DNA from: Lachnospiraceae bacterium
GTDB taxonomy: Bacteria; Bacillota_A; Clostridia; Lachnospirales; Lachnospiraceae
Reading direction: 5' to 3'
DNA length: 40,182 nt
Assembly: GCA_021770615.1 (NCBI GenBank)
Contig: JAETQR010000034.1
Location: 1 to 40,182, forward strand
Shown in pieces: positions 32,143 through 40,160 of the stretch (within the stretch, counting starts at the first letter, position 1; each line of letters opens with the position of its first letter). Below the pieces are notes generated by a model. That model had not been told where the DNA came from. It made no database searches and saw only the letters and a list, made by a program, of their open reading frames with translations. The translations under genes and the position numbers were made by a program.

Positions 32143-33510
32143 TTATCCTTCCCGATGGAAAATACGGCGAAGGAAATTATACAGTCCCGGCTTATAAACA
32201 CTGGCATCATGACCGCCCGGAAGTTCCATGTATATATGAGGTACTCCGTTTGCTGTCAGCGCATCGTGATAATCTTTCGGGAACTGTTTTACTACATTAT
32301 CGCTCTTTCCCTTTACGATCATTACGAGTGTATCATTCATATACGGTTCCTGAAGTTTAAACGTTTCCGGTGTGAAAAGCCCCGTCTCATTCACATTATT
32401 ATCGTTGTGGCTAAAAATACCGGGTGCCGGACAAAAGGCTCCGACATAGCGGAATGTATCCTGAAGCGTAAAACCGATATGCAGCGTCACGCGTCCTCCC
32501 ATGGAAAATCCGCAGATTGCCGTGTTTTCCCGGCCCGTCAGGGTCGAATAGTGTTCATTGATATAAGGCATCAGACATTCCTTTAAATCATTGAGGAAGT
32601 TATTGTAGGCGGAATAGTGTTCCAGGTTAAATCCACCATTTTCACCTACCGGGCCTCCGGTCTCATTTGCGCATGCGTTCGGAAATACTGCAATCATTTC
32701 CTCCGCATCGCCATTTGCCATCGCATTCCAGAATACGTTCTGCACCTTTTCTCCGTACAGGGATGTTTCATTTCCGAAAATACCGTGTTGCATATATACG
32801 ACCGGATATTTCTTGTCTGCACTGTAACCTTTGGGCAGAACTACTTTTGCTTTTCTTTCGACAATGGCACCTTCTTTGATCACAGTCGATTCATATGTAA
32901 TATTCTCCACCGTTCCTTCATTCTCCGCAATCACTTTTGAATAATCAGTCGGAACGTTAGAACTTGTATCTTCTACATACGGCCCAATTGGTTTCATGGT
33001 AGAAACCGGTGTCTGTGTCGGCTGTTCACTCGTCTGAGGTGTTGGAATAGACGATGCCGAAGCCGTTGGAACAGTTGAGGCCGTCGGAGCCGCCGGAGCA
33101 GACGATGCCGGAGCTGATGACACCGGAGCAGCTGATGCCGGAGCAGCCGAAACACTTGGCACGTTCTTTGCATCTTTCGCTTTGATCTGAACAGTAACTT
33201 TACCTAATTTTCGGTTTTTTTTCTTGATTTTCTCCGTCACGGTAATCTTCACCTTTCCCACTTTTTTTGCTGTAATGACTCCGCTTTTTGAAACAGATGC
33301 CTTTTTTGATGAAGAAGCAAAACGATAAACTGCCTTTTTCTTACGGTTCTTTATCATAATTTTCTTCTTTTGGCCTACTTTCATAGACACTTTTTTTGTT
33401 TTCAGCACTGCCTTTTTCGCGGCCTGTGAAAGACTGCCTGAAAAAGCAGAACAGATAATCCCTATAGAAAGTATGATGCACAGGGATTTTTTTGCCTTTG
33501 TTTTAAACAT
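32143..33510 (-). CDS. Secreted esterase with an N-terminal Ig-like domain
   Basis: A 455-aa exported hydrolase. A signal peptide ends near SLSQAA (about residue 31). A basic Big_2-like domain (about 32-110) follows, possibly binding the cell wall. A Ser/Ala/Pro/Thr linker (about 115-170) leads to a putative esterase domain (about 195-455) of the esterase D/feruloyl esterase type. The nucleophile is Ser336 in GFSMGG and the His is His434 in PGGHDAS. HGIFGNE forms the oxyanion region. ATG 33510 follows AGAGGAAA on the minus strand. Enzymes of this type remove feruloyl or acetyl groups from plant xylan in gut bacteria. The exact substrate is inferred only. Confidence 0.85.
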   Translation of the reverse strand: MFKTKAKKSLCIILSIGIICSAFSGSLSQAAKKAVLKTKKVSMKVGQKKKIMIKNRKKKAVYRFASSSKKASVSKSGVITAKKVGKVKITVTEKIKKKNRKLGKVTVQIKAKDAKNVPSVSAAPASAAPVSSAPASSAPAAPTASTVPTASASSIPTPQTSEQPTQTPVSTMKPIGPYVEDTSSNVPTDYSKVIAENEGTVENITYESTVIKEGAIVERKAKVVLPKGYSADKKYPVVYMQHGIFGNETSLYGEKVQNVFWNAMANGDAEEMIAVFPNACANETGGPVGENGGFNLEHYSAYNNFLNDLKECLMPYINEHYSTLTGRENTAICGFSMGGRVTLHIGFTLQDTFRYVGAFCPAPGIFSHNDNNVNETGLFTPETFKLQEPYMNDTLVMIVKGKSDNVVKQFPKDYHDALTANGVPHIYMELPGGHDASVYKPGLYNFLRRIFHREG

Positions 33511-33567
33511 AGCGTTTCCTCTTTATTATGGATCACAATGTTATAAAGCTTCTATGACCCTGATATT

Positions 33568-33597
33568 ATTATAATAAAGCATCCGTCCCATTGTCAA
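33568..33597 (-). promoter_or_regulatory. Promoter of the secreted esterase gene
   Basis: On the minus strand TTGACA (complement of 33592-33597) and TATAAT (complement of 33568-33573) are 18 bases apart, giving a leader of about 50 bases. Confidence 0.75.
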
Positions 33598-33682
33598 GAA
33601 TGTGTGGTTTTTTATTTCTCCATTTGGTATTTTCATAATAGATTTTTGGATCCTGGATAATTCATAAAAAATAAAAAAAGTG

Positions 33683-33711
33683 TTGACACAGAGAGAAAAT
33701 TATAGTATCAT
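33683..33711 (+). promoter_or_regulatory. Promoter of the tRNA gene
   Basis: TTGACA (33683-33688) and TATCAT (33706-33711) are 17 bases apart, ending 15 bases before the tRNA. Confidence 0.8.
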
Positions 33712-33726
33712 ATCAGATGTTGACAC

Positions 33727-33798
33727 GGTCCGTTGGTCAAGCGGCTAAGACGCTGCCCTCTCACGGCAGAAACAGGGGTTCGATTCCCCTACGGACTA
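33727..33798 (+). tRNA. tRNA-Glu (anticodon CTC)
   Basis: A 72-nt cloverleaf. The acceptor stem is GGTCCGT with ACGGACT (first pair G-U) and the discriminator base is A. The anticodon stem CTGCC/GGCAG encloses CTCTCAC, anticodon CTC, reading GAG for glutamate. The T-arm AGGGG-TTCGATT-CCCCT is perfect. The 3' CCA is not encoded. It stands alone with its own promoter and terminator. I see no repeat of its 3' end nearby, so no integrated element is evident. Confidence 0.95.
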
Positions 33799-33814
33799 TT
33801 ACTATTTTAGGATG

Positions 33815-33840
33815 AACCGGCAGAGAGGCCGGTTTATTTT
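33815..33840 (+). terminator. Rho-independent terminator after the tRNA gene
   Basis: AACCGGC (33815-33821) pairs with GCCGGTT (33828-33834) around AGAGAG, followed by TATTTT. Confidence 0.8.
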
Positions 33841-33936
33841 GCTTTACAGGAAGTTTTTGTCCAAAGAAGGAAAAAGCTTTGTCGTGATTTATAAAAAGCC
33901 TGAAAAAACAACTGCCCCAAAAGGAGACTTGCAAGT

Positions 33937-34326
33937 ATGAATATGAAAATGGAAATACAGTTCCAGAAAATAGAAGGAAACTTTTCCATATGCCGTCTTG
34001 AAGATTTGCCGAAGACCAGCAGGCAGCAGCAATTTTTCTTTGCTGCGAAAACCGATGAGGAGATTTCACTTGTCTGTCCGACAGAGGAGGTGCCGGAAAA
34101 GACAATTTCGAGAGAAGATGGATGGAGGGCGTTCCGGATACAGGGAGTTCTTGATTTTTCCCTGATCGGTGTGCTTGCGAAGATTTCTGCTGTCTTAGCA
34201 GAAGGCGGTATCGGTATTTTTGTTGTATCGACTTATAATACGGACTATATTTTGACAAAAGAAAAGGACTATGAGCGGGCGCTTAAGTTGCTTACGCAGG
34301 TTGACTTCTCATCCTCAATATGCTAA
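33937..34326 (+). CDS. ACT-domain protein
   Basis: A 129-aa cytosolic protein. The C-terminal half (about 65-129) is an ACT-type regulatory fold with the pattern GWRAFRIQGVLDFSLIGVLA followed by GGIGIFVVSTYNTDYIL. This family binds amino acids or similar small ligands in some members, but no reaction is known for this short form. ATG 33937 lies 10 bases after AAGGAG. It is a single gene bounded by two terminators, probably with its own promoter, which I could not place with confidence. Confidence 0.8.
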   Translation: MNMKMEIQFQKIEGNFSICRLEDLPKTSRQQQFFFAAKTDEEISLVCPTEEVPEKTISREDGWRAFRIQGVLDFSLIGVLAKISAVLAEGGIGIFVVSTYNTDYILTKEKDYERALKLLTQVDFSSSIC

Positions 34327-34330
34327 TATA

Positions 34331-34376
34331 AAAATTCCCCGCAGGAAAAATTTTCCCTGTAAGGGGAAATTTTATA
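34331..34376 (+). terminator. Rho-independent terminator after the ACT-domain gene
   Basis: A long hairpin, AAAATTCCCC (34331-34340) against GGGGAAATTTT (34363-34373), with an inner CAGG/CCTG stem and a T-rich tail, begins just after the stop codon. Confidence 0.85.
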
Positions 34377-34438
34377 TTTTACCTTCGGTATTTCACTGGC
34401 AAAATCCAGGAAAACCAGACCGACTTGGCAAGATATGA

Positions 34439-34456
34439 TGTGATGACAGTATCACA
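34439..34456. promoter_or_regulatory. TGTGAT-N6-ATCACA dyad before the ABC-2 exporter operon
   Basis: A perfect 6-bp inverted repeat lies 28 bases before the ATPase start. It resembles a CRP/FNR-like site in form, but a Clostridial regulator cannot be assigned from this alone. A TTGGCA lies just upstream (from 34424) without a well-spaced -10. Confidence 0.4.
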
Positions 34457-34483
34457 AGATATAACTACCAGGAGGAAGCAGAC

Positions 34484-35272
34484 ATGATAATGATGGAAAA
34501 TGTATGCAAAACGTACAAGATCGCAAAACGGAATGCGGGCTTTAAGGAAGCCTGTAAAGCATTGTTCCGTAGGGAGTATGAGGAAATCCATGCTCTGAAC
34601 CATGTATCATTTACGATACACGACGGGGAGATGGTTGGCTACATCGGTCCAAACGGAGCAGGAAAAAGTTCAACGATTAAAATTCTTAGTGGAATATTGA
34701 CACCAGACAGCGGGACGTGCATGGTAGACGGGCGGGTTCCGTGGAAGGACAGAATACGTCACGTAAAGGAGATCGGTGTAGTATTTGGACAGCGGTCTCA
34801 GCTCTGGTGGGATGTTCCGGTCACAGATTCTTTTGAACTCTTAAAGGAAATCTATTCTATCCCGGATCCGACCTATCGGTCGAATTTACACGAATTAACA
34901 GAATTGCTTGATCTGAAGGAGCTTTTGCGCTCTCCGGCGAGGCAGTTGTCACTGGGACAGCGGATGCGGTGTGAGATTGCAGCTTCTCTTTTACATAGTC
35001 CCAAAATCCTTTTTCTCGATGAGCCGACGATCGGCCTTGATGCGGTGTCGAAACTGGCAGTGCGTGATTTTATACGCAGGCAGAATGAGAGCCATGGCAC
35101 GACAGTTATTCTCACGACGCACGATATGCAGGATATCGAGGCGTTGACAAAGCGTATCATACTGATCGGAAAAGGAGAAGTCCTTTTAGATGGAACGCTG
35201 GAAGATATAAAAAAAGGCGATCGGAATATTGACGAGACGATTGCTGAATTATATCGCACGTATGAGATTTAG
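34484..35272 (+). CDS. ABC-2 type exporter, ATP-binding protein
   Basis: A 262-aa ATPase. Walker A GPNGAGKSS is near residue 56, the Q-loop lies in GVVFGQRSQLWW, the signature LSLGQRMRCEIA is near 156, Walker B ILFLDEPTIGLD near 175, and the switch His is in LTTHDMQD. The GVVFGQRSQLWWD pattern is typical of the COG4586 group, which works with two permeases of the COG4587 and COG3694 types. Both follow here. ATG 34484 follows CCAGGAGGA. The substrate of these exporters is not established. Confidence 0.9.
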   Translation: MIMMENVCKTYKIAKRNAGFKEACKALFRREYEEIHALNHVSFTIHDGEMVGYIGPNGAGKSSTIKILSGILTPDSGTCMVDGRVPWKDRIRHVKEIGVVFGQRSQLWWDVPVTDSFELLKEIYSIPDPTYRSNLHELTELLDLKELLRSPARQLSLGQRMRCEIAASLLHSPKILFLDEPTIGLDAVSKLAVRDFIRRQNESHGTTVILTTHDMQDIEALTKRIILIGKGEVLLDGTLEDIKKGDRNIDETIAELYRTYEI

Positions 35273-35284
35273 GAGGGGAAAGGG

Positions 35285-36085
35285 ATGAAAAAATATATAG
35301 CTTTTTTCCGCCTCCGGTTTACGATGGGGTTACAGTACAGGACGGCGGCACTGGCGGGAGTTGCCACGCAGTTTGCGTGGGGATTTATGGAGATTTTAAT
35401 GTTCCATGCATTTTATGAAGCATCTCCGGAGCGTTTTCCCATGAGCCTCGCAGCTACAGTATCTTATGTCTGGCTGCAGCAGGCATTTTTAGCCTTTTTC
35501 GTTGTCTGGATGATGGAAAATGAGATCTTCCAGGCGATCATCGATGGAAATATCGCCTATGAGCTCTGCCGGCCGATCCATATTTATGATATGTGGTTTT
35601 TCCGAAGCATTGCAAACCGACTGTCAAAAGCAATATTGCGCTGTTTTCCGATTCTTATCCTGGCAGTATTTCTGCCGGGATCGTATGGGATAAGACGTCC
35701 CTCCGGTAGTGGTTTTATTTTGTTTTTGGTGACGCTGCTTCTCGGGCTGATGGTAACAGTTGCATTTTGTATGCTGGTTTATGCGCTTGCTTTTTTTACA
35801 ATCTCGCCGGAAGGGCTTCGGATCCTGATCGTTTCTGTCGTGGAGTTTTTTTCCGGGGCGATTATTCCGATCCCGTTTTTTCCTCCGGGAATCCAGCGGA
35901 TTTTAGAAATACTACCGTTTGCTTCCATGCAAAATGTACCGCTTCGTATTTATGGGGGAAGTATGTCGGGAACAGAGATTGAAAAGGCAGTTTTATTGCA
36001 GGTTATATGGCTTTTTCTTCTGGTTATTAGCGGCAAAGTCTTATGCCGTCTGGCAGAGAGAAAAGCAGTCGTTCAGGGAGGATAG
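35285..36085 (+). CDS. ABC-2 family permease (first)
   Basis: A 266-aa membrane protein with about six hydrophobic segments, matching the COG4587-like permeases paired with this ATPase type. AGGAGGGG (35272-35279) sits just before ATG 35285 and overlaps the ATPase stop region. Conserved-looking parts include the basic start FRLRFTMGLQYRTAALAG and the PIPFFPPGIQRILEILPFAS loop. It forms the channel with the next gene. Confidence 0.87.
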   Translation: MKKYIAFFRLRFTMGLQYRTAALAGVATQFAWGFMEILMFHAFYEASPERFPMSLAATVSYVWLQQAFLAFFVVWMMENEIFQAIIDGNIAYELCRPIHIYDMWFFRSIANRLSKAILRCFPILILAVFLPGSYGIRRPSGSGFILFLVTLLLGLMVTVAFCMLVYALAFFTISPEGLRILIVSVVEFFSGAIIPIPFFPPGIQRILEILPFASMQNVPLRIYGGSMSGTEIEKAVLLQVIWLFLLVISGKVLCRLAERKAVVQGG

Positions 36086-36123
36086 TACGAAGCAAACGTT
36101 ATACGCAGAAAGGGGGATTAAGA

Positions 36124-36918
36124 TTGAAGATCCGGCAGGGACTCCGTCTTTATTTATCGTATATATCCATTAATATCAGGAGTATGATGCAATATAAGGC
36201 GTCGTTCTTTTTTGCAACGATGGGACAGTTTCTTGTGTCATTTGGCACGTTTCTCGGCGTGTACTTTATGTTTCAGCGCTTTCCACAGGTAAAAGGATTT
36301 TCTTACCGGGAGATCGTATTTTGTTTTTCTATGGTGCTTTTGGAATTTTCAATCGCAGAAATGTATGCCCGTGGCTTTGATTCCTTTTCCGGGATGGTAA
36401 GGATGGGGGAATTTGACCGCGTGTTGGTGCGGCCGAGAGGGGAAGTGCTGCAGGTACTCGGGAGTAAATTTGAACTGACCCGTATCGGAAGGCTGTTACA
36501 GGCCATTGTTATGTTTGTATATGGGATCAATCTCGGGGATGTCCGGTGGTCGCCGGCAAAAATAGCGACGGTTATTTTTATGCTCATTGGTGGGATCGCT
36601 TTATTTACGGGGATTTTTTTCATATATGCAGCGCTCTGCTTCTTTACGCTGGAGGGACTGGAAGTAATAAATGTGTTTACAAACGGGGCGGTTGAATACG
36701 GGAAATATCCTGCCATCGTATATGGGAAAAAGATGCTTCTTTTTACTACGTTTGTAGTGCCATATGCACTGGTACAGTATTATCCGCTGCTGTATATCCT
36801 TGATCGCACAGCAAACCCGATATATATGTTGCTTCCTCTCGTGGCGGTACTGTTTTTGATCCCGTGCTATGGCCTGTGGCGCTTTGGCGTGCGGCATTAT
36901 AAATCGAGCGGATCGTGA
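36124..36918 (+). CDS. ABC-2 family permease (second)
   Basis: A 264-aa membrane protein with about six hydrophobic segments, of the COG3694-like type that completes this three-gene exporter. TTG 36124 is the likely start because AAGGGGG (36110-36116) lies 7 bases upstream. The longer frame back to 36043 overlaps the previous gene and has no site. The N-terminus then reads KIRQGLRLYLSYISINIRSM, typical for the family. It lies 38 bases after the first permease and its stop is followed at once by the large palindrome. Confidence 0.85.
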   Translation: MKIRQGLRLYLSYISINIRSMMQYKASFFFATMGQFLVSFGTFLGVYFMFQRFPQVKGFSYREIVFCFSMVLLEFSIAEMYARGFDSFSGMVRMGEFDRVLVRPRGEVLQVLGSKFELTRIGRLLQAIVMFVYGINLGDVRWSPAKIATVIFMLIGGIALFTGIFFIYAALCFFTLEGLEVINVFTNGAVEYGKYPAIVYGKKMLLFTTFVVPYALVQYYPLLYILDRTANPIYMLLPLVAVLFLIPCYGLWRFGVRHYKSSGS

Positions 36919-36920
36919 CT

Positions 36921-37218
36921 GGATCCAAAACACAGAAATTGATTTTTAATGACTGCAGTTCCTGAAATGGATAAATTTCGTACGATGGCAGACATATTGG
37001 GGGGATGAGAACCCGCTCCCGCTGAATAAACATGTAGCGGTACTAAGGCTGCAAGGCGCAATTTTTGCATCAGGTACAAAAACCGCACCTTACACGCAGC
37101 CTAAGGACCGACATGTTTATAAGGTCCTCATCCCCCCAATATGTCTGCCATCGTATGAGGTTTATTCGCTCTTTATGAATAGCAGTCATCAAAAATCAAA
37201 TTCTGTGTTCGGAAATCC
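36921..37218. repeat. 298-bp near-palindrome filling the gap between two transporter genes
   Basis: The 369-base gap at 36919-37287 holds one large inverted repeat centred near 37069. The arms are perfect over 29 bp (36981-37009 against 37127-37155). An outer 28-bp pair (36929-36956 against 37182-37209) matches at 26 positions. Inner segments (about 37022-37067 against 37073-37120) match with small gaps, leaving a loop of about nine bases. Two less matching stretches (about 36957-36980 and 37010-37021) interrupt the stem. No coding region, transposase or clear target duplication is seen. It could be a MITE-like palindromic repeat, a structured RNA or a strong terminator for the exporter operon. 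Confidence 0.85.
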
Positions 37219-37225
37219 CCAACTC

Positions 37226-37254
37226 TTGCAATTTACAAACACCAATGCTATGAT
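37226..37254 (+). promoter_or_regulatory. Promoter of the half-size ABC exporter gene
   Basis: TTGCAA (37226-37231) and TATGAT (37249-37254) are 17 bases apart, immediately downstream of the palindrome. Confidence 0.6.
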
Positions 37255-37287
37255 AAGTCTTGTAACATTCTCAGAGGGAGGCAGCAA

Positions 37288-39036
37288 ATGGAAGAGAAAA
37301 AATATTTTAAATGGAATGAATTTTTGAGTTATTATAAGCCGTTTAAAGGGATTTTTGCGGCGGATATGTTTTTTGCTTTTCTGGGGGCGGCTACTACGCT
37401 GGTCATCCCGCTTATTGTCCGCTATATAACCGGAACAGTCGTATATATGCCGTCAGACGAGATCATGGGGATGATCCTGAGATTAGGGGCGGTGATGGTC
37501 ATTCTTGTGGGAATCCAGTGCTTCAGTAATTATTTTACCGGAAATTACGGCCATGTCATGGGGGCAAAGATCGAGTTTAATATGCGAAAGGAGATCTTTG
37601 ATCATTATCAGAGACTTTCGTTCTCTTTTTATGATAACCAGAAAGTCGGCCAGCTCATGTCCCGCATCACAAACGATCTGTTTGAGATCACGGAACTTTT
37701 ACATCACGGGCCTGAGGATGTCGTTATGTCCCTGATCAAATTTTTGGGGACGCTTGCTATTTTGATCTGGATAAACTGGAGGCTTGCTATCGCCGCCTTT
37801 GTACTTATTCCGGTTATGTTCGTGTATGCGTATGTTCTGAATAAAAAAATGAAGCGTGCCTTTAAGAGAAACCGCGAGAAGGTGGCAGAGATCAACGCCA
37901 GTATCGAAGATAATCTGTCGGGCATCCGTGTCGTGAAGTCCTTTGCCAATGAAGAGACGGAAAAAGAAAAATTCATGGTGGGAAACAAAGGATTTCTCGA
38001 CAGTAAGAAAAACAGTTATTTTTATATGGGACAATATCACGCCGGTCTGACTGCATTTATTACGATGATCACCGTGCTTGTGATCGTGGTGGGTGCTGTA
38101 TTTTTGACAAAGGGAGTATTGGATGCTCCCGATCTCATCACATTTCTTCTCTATATTAATAATTTTACCGAACCGGTGCAAAAACTGATCAATTTTACGG
38201 AGCAGTTTCAGAATGGCATCTCCGGATATGAGAGATTCCGGGAAATCCTTGCCATTGAGCCGGAGATCCGGGAGGCAGAGCACCCGGTAGAAGCAAAAAA
38301 TATAAAAGGAAATGTACGGTTTGACGACGTCGGATTCCGTTATGAGGAGGATCAGGAAAAGGTACTCAGCCACGTAAGCCTCGATGTAAAAGAGGGAGAA
38401 TACGTAGCACTTGTCGGTTCTTCCGGAGCGGGAAAGACGACGCTGTGCAGTCTGATCCCAAGATTTTATGAGGTTACATTTGGTACCGTTTATGTGGATG
38501 ATGTGGATATCCGCCGGTATTCCTTAAAGAGCCTTCGGAAAAATATCGGCGTGGTGCAGCAGGATGTGTACCTGTTTGCCGGGACGGTCATTGATAATAT
38601 CCGATACGGGAAACCGGATGCCACAAGGGATGAGATCATTGAGGCGGCGAAGAGCGCGAATGCCCATGAGTTTATTATGAATCTGCCGGAGGGATATGAG
38701 ACGAATATCGGCCAGAGAGGAGTCAAACTCTCCGGGGGACAAAAGCAGCGTCTCTCGATCGCCCGTGTGTTTTTGAAAAATCCGCCGATCCTTATTTTTG
38801 ATGAGGCGACGTCGGCGCTTGACAATGAGAGTGAGAGGGTCGTGCAGGAATCGCTGGAAAAACTGGCGAAGAACCGGACGACATTTGTTATCGCCCACCG
38901 GCTTTCCACGATCCGGAATGCAGGGCGCATTCTTGTCCTGACAGACGAGGGGATCGCCGAGGAGGGAAGCCACGCAGAGCTGATGGAAAAGAAGGGTGTG
39001 TATTATGGATTATATACGCTGTCGGGGAATGCGTAA
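37288..39036 (+). CDS. ABC exporter half-transporter (permease fused to ATPase)
   Basis: A 582-aa MsbA/Sav1866-type half-transporter. The first ~310 residues hold six membrane helices with the coupling region MRKEIFDHYQRLSFSFYDN. The ATPase domain follows: Walker A GSSGAGKTT near residue 377, signature LSGGQKQRLS near 480, Walker B ILIFDEATSALD near 502 and switch His in VIAHRLST. All catalytic motifs are intact, so a homodimer could work alone. ATG 37288 follows AGAGGGAGG. Such exporters move lipids, peptides or drugs, and the substrate here is unknown. Confidence 0.92.
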   Translation: MEEKKYFKWNEFLSYYKPFKGIFAADMFFAFLGAATTLVIPLIVRYITGTVVYMPSDEIMGMILRLGAVMVILVGIQCFSNYFTGNYGHVMGAKIEFNMRKEIFDHYQRLSFSFYDNQKVGQLMSRITNDLFEITELLHHGPEDVVMSLIKFLGTLAILIWINWRLAIAAFVLIPVMFVYAYVLNKKMKRAFKRNREKVAEINASIEDNLSGIRVVKSFANEETEKEKFMVGNKGFLDSKKNSYFYMGQYHAGLTAFITMITVLVIVVGAVFLTKGVLDAPDLITFLLYINNFTEPVQKLINFTEQFQNGISGYERFREILAIEPEIREAEHPVEAKNIKGNVRFDDVGFRYEEDQEKVLSHVSLDVKEGEYVALVGSSGAGKTTLCSLIPRFYEVTFGTVYVDDVDIRRYSLKSLRKNIGVVQQDVYLFAGTVIDNIRYGKPDATRDEIIEAAKSANAHEFIMNLPEGYETNIGQRGVKLSGGQKQRLSIARVFLKNPPILIFDEATSALDNESERVVQESLEKLAKNRTTFVIAHRLSTIRNAGRILVLTDEGIAEEGSHAELMEKKGVYYGLYTLSGNA

Positions 39037-39044
39037 GATGTTAT

Positions 39045-39073
39045 TTGATTTTTGTATAAGGTCATGGTAAAAT
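39045..39073 (+). promoter_or_regulatory. Promoter of the toxin-antitoxin operon
   Basis: TTGATT (39045-39050) and TAAAAT (39068-39073) are 17 bases apart, about 37 bases before the antitoxin start. Confidence 0.6.
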
Positions 39074-39109
39074 GGTTTTAATATTGAATGAGTAGGAGAG
39101 AGGGATGTT

Positions 39110-39391
39110 ATGGAACTGACGAATATTAACATTCGTGTGCCAAAGGAAATGAAAACATTTCTTTTAAACGAAAATGCATTTGATGAATTAAGGCGGAATG
39201 CTCTGATATTGTATCCATATATTAAAGATTTGACGATTTCCCATGGAAGAGCTGCTGAGATTTTAGGGATTCCGAAATGGGATTTGATAGAATTGTATGA
39301 AGATATGGGGCTGCCCTATTTGGATATGGATATATCAGAAGTTGAAAGAGAAGTAGCTTCCTATCATCTGTTGCAAGGAGTGAAGGCATGA
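39110..39391 (+). CDS. UPF0175-family protein, probable antitoxin
   Basis: A 93-aa protein of the UPF0175 type. The N-terminal part has a short basic strand (TNINIRVPKEMK), and the middle holds a helix-turn-helix-like stretch (ISHGRAAEILGIPKWDLIELYED). The C-terminal end PYLDMDISEVEREV likely contacts the toxin. Members of this family pair with PIN-domain toxins. The next gene is such a PIN protein and overlaps by four bases (ATGA), which supports antitoxin function. ATG 39110 follows AGAGAGGG. Confidence 0.82.
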   Translation: MELTNINIRVPKEMKTFLLNENAFDELRRNALILYPYIKDLTISHGRAAEILGIPKWDLIELYEDMGLPYLDMDISEVEREVASYHLLQGVKA

Positions 39392-39888
39392 TTATTGTGG
39401 CAGATACAACCCCATTGATTTCATTGATGAAGTGTGATTGTTTAGAGGTGTTACGGGATTTGTTTGGTGAGGTGAGGATACCAGAGGCGGTATATAGAGA
39501 ATTAACGTCTAATCCTAAATTTACAGAAGAAGCTAGTGTAATTGCGGATAGTGAGTTTATCCATAAGGTAAACATAGAGGACCGGGAAATGGTAACACTA
39601 TTTAAACGAGGAACTGGTTTGGATATAGGGGAAAGTGAAGCAATCATTTTGTCCGATGATCTGCATGCTGATTTTCTGCTGATGGATGAGGTAAAAGGAA
39701 GAAAAATTGCAACGCAGATGGGGATTCGTATTATGGGTACAGTGGGAGTTCTGTTACTTGCTTATGAATCAGGGATATTAAATGAGGAAGATATTAAATC
39801 AGCTATTGAGTTGCTGAGAGGTACAGGCCGTCATATAAGTAAAAATTTATTTGAACAGCTATTAAATAAAATATCCCGGAAGGGTTAA
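39388..39888 (+). CDS. PIN-domain toxin (DUF3368/VapC-like)
   Basis: A 166-aa PIN-domain RNase-like protein. The acidic residues expected to hold the metal ions are present: Asp6 in VADTTPL, Glu38 in VYRELT, Glu in DIGESEAI and Asp in LLMDEVKGR. VapC-type enzymes cut RNA and stop translation when free of antitoxin. The ATG overlaps the UPF0175 stop, so the pair is translationally coupled. The exact RNA target is unknown. A terminator follows directly. Confidence 0.83.
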   Translation: MIIVADTTPLISLMKCDCLEVLRDLFGEVRIPEAVYRELTSNPKFTEEASVIADSEFIHKVNIEDREMVTLFKRGTGLDIGESEAIILSDDLHADFLLMDEVKGRKIATQMGIRIMGTVGVLLLAYESGILNEEDIKSAIELLRGTGRHISKNLFEQLLNKISRKG

Positions 39889-39912
39889 GAGTATATAGTG
39901 TGCAGTAATGTG

Positions 39913-39945
39913 AAAATAAGTCATTTGAGGATGGCTTATTTTTTT
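39913..39945 (+). terminator. Rho-independent terminator of the toxin-antitoxin operon
   Basis: AAAATAAGTCA (39913-39923) pairs with TGGCTTATTTT (39932-39942), one pair being a T-G wobble, followed by more T. It ends 57 bases after the toxin stop. Confidence 0.75.
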
Positions 39946-40101
39946 GTAAAAATTAAAATTTTTTCTAAAAAAGGTCCACAACATGCCAAAGTGAAAAAAA
40001 CGGAAAAAAATCAAGGACACTCATGTGGTAATATTTATTGTAATTGATTGATTCATTTTATAAACTTGAGGAGCATTCCTGTTAAGTAACAAATAGCAGA
40101 T

Positions 40102-40130
40102 TTGCAAAAAATGAGTGCCTGCCCTAGAAT
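40102..40130 (+). promoter_or_regulatory. Promoter of a gene starting beyond the right edge
   Basis: TTGCAA (40102-40107) and TAGAAT (40125-40130) are 17 bases apart. An AAAGGAG ribosome site follows at 40168-40174, so the start codon should lie just outside the window. The rest of 39946-40101 is AT-rich and I see no gene in it. Confidence 0.55.
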
Positions 40131-40133
40131 AAT

Positions 40134-40160
40134 GATTGTTAACTGGCCGGTTGACAAATC
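40134..40160. promoter_or_regulatory. GATTGTTAACTGGCC dyad in the leader of the next gene
   Basis: A 27-base near-palindrome (arms 40134-40148 and about 40145-40160, with one unpaired base) is centred on GGCC, just downstream of the expected transcription start. An operator or 5' hairpin is possible. Confidence 0.4.

Noticed and set aside
33727..33798. Integration site for a genomic island at the tRNA gene
   Set aside because: No second copy of the tRNA 3' end and no integrase gene are visible in the window.
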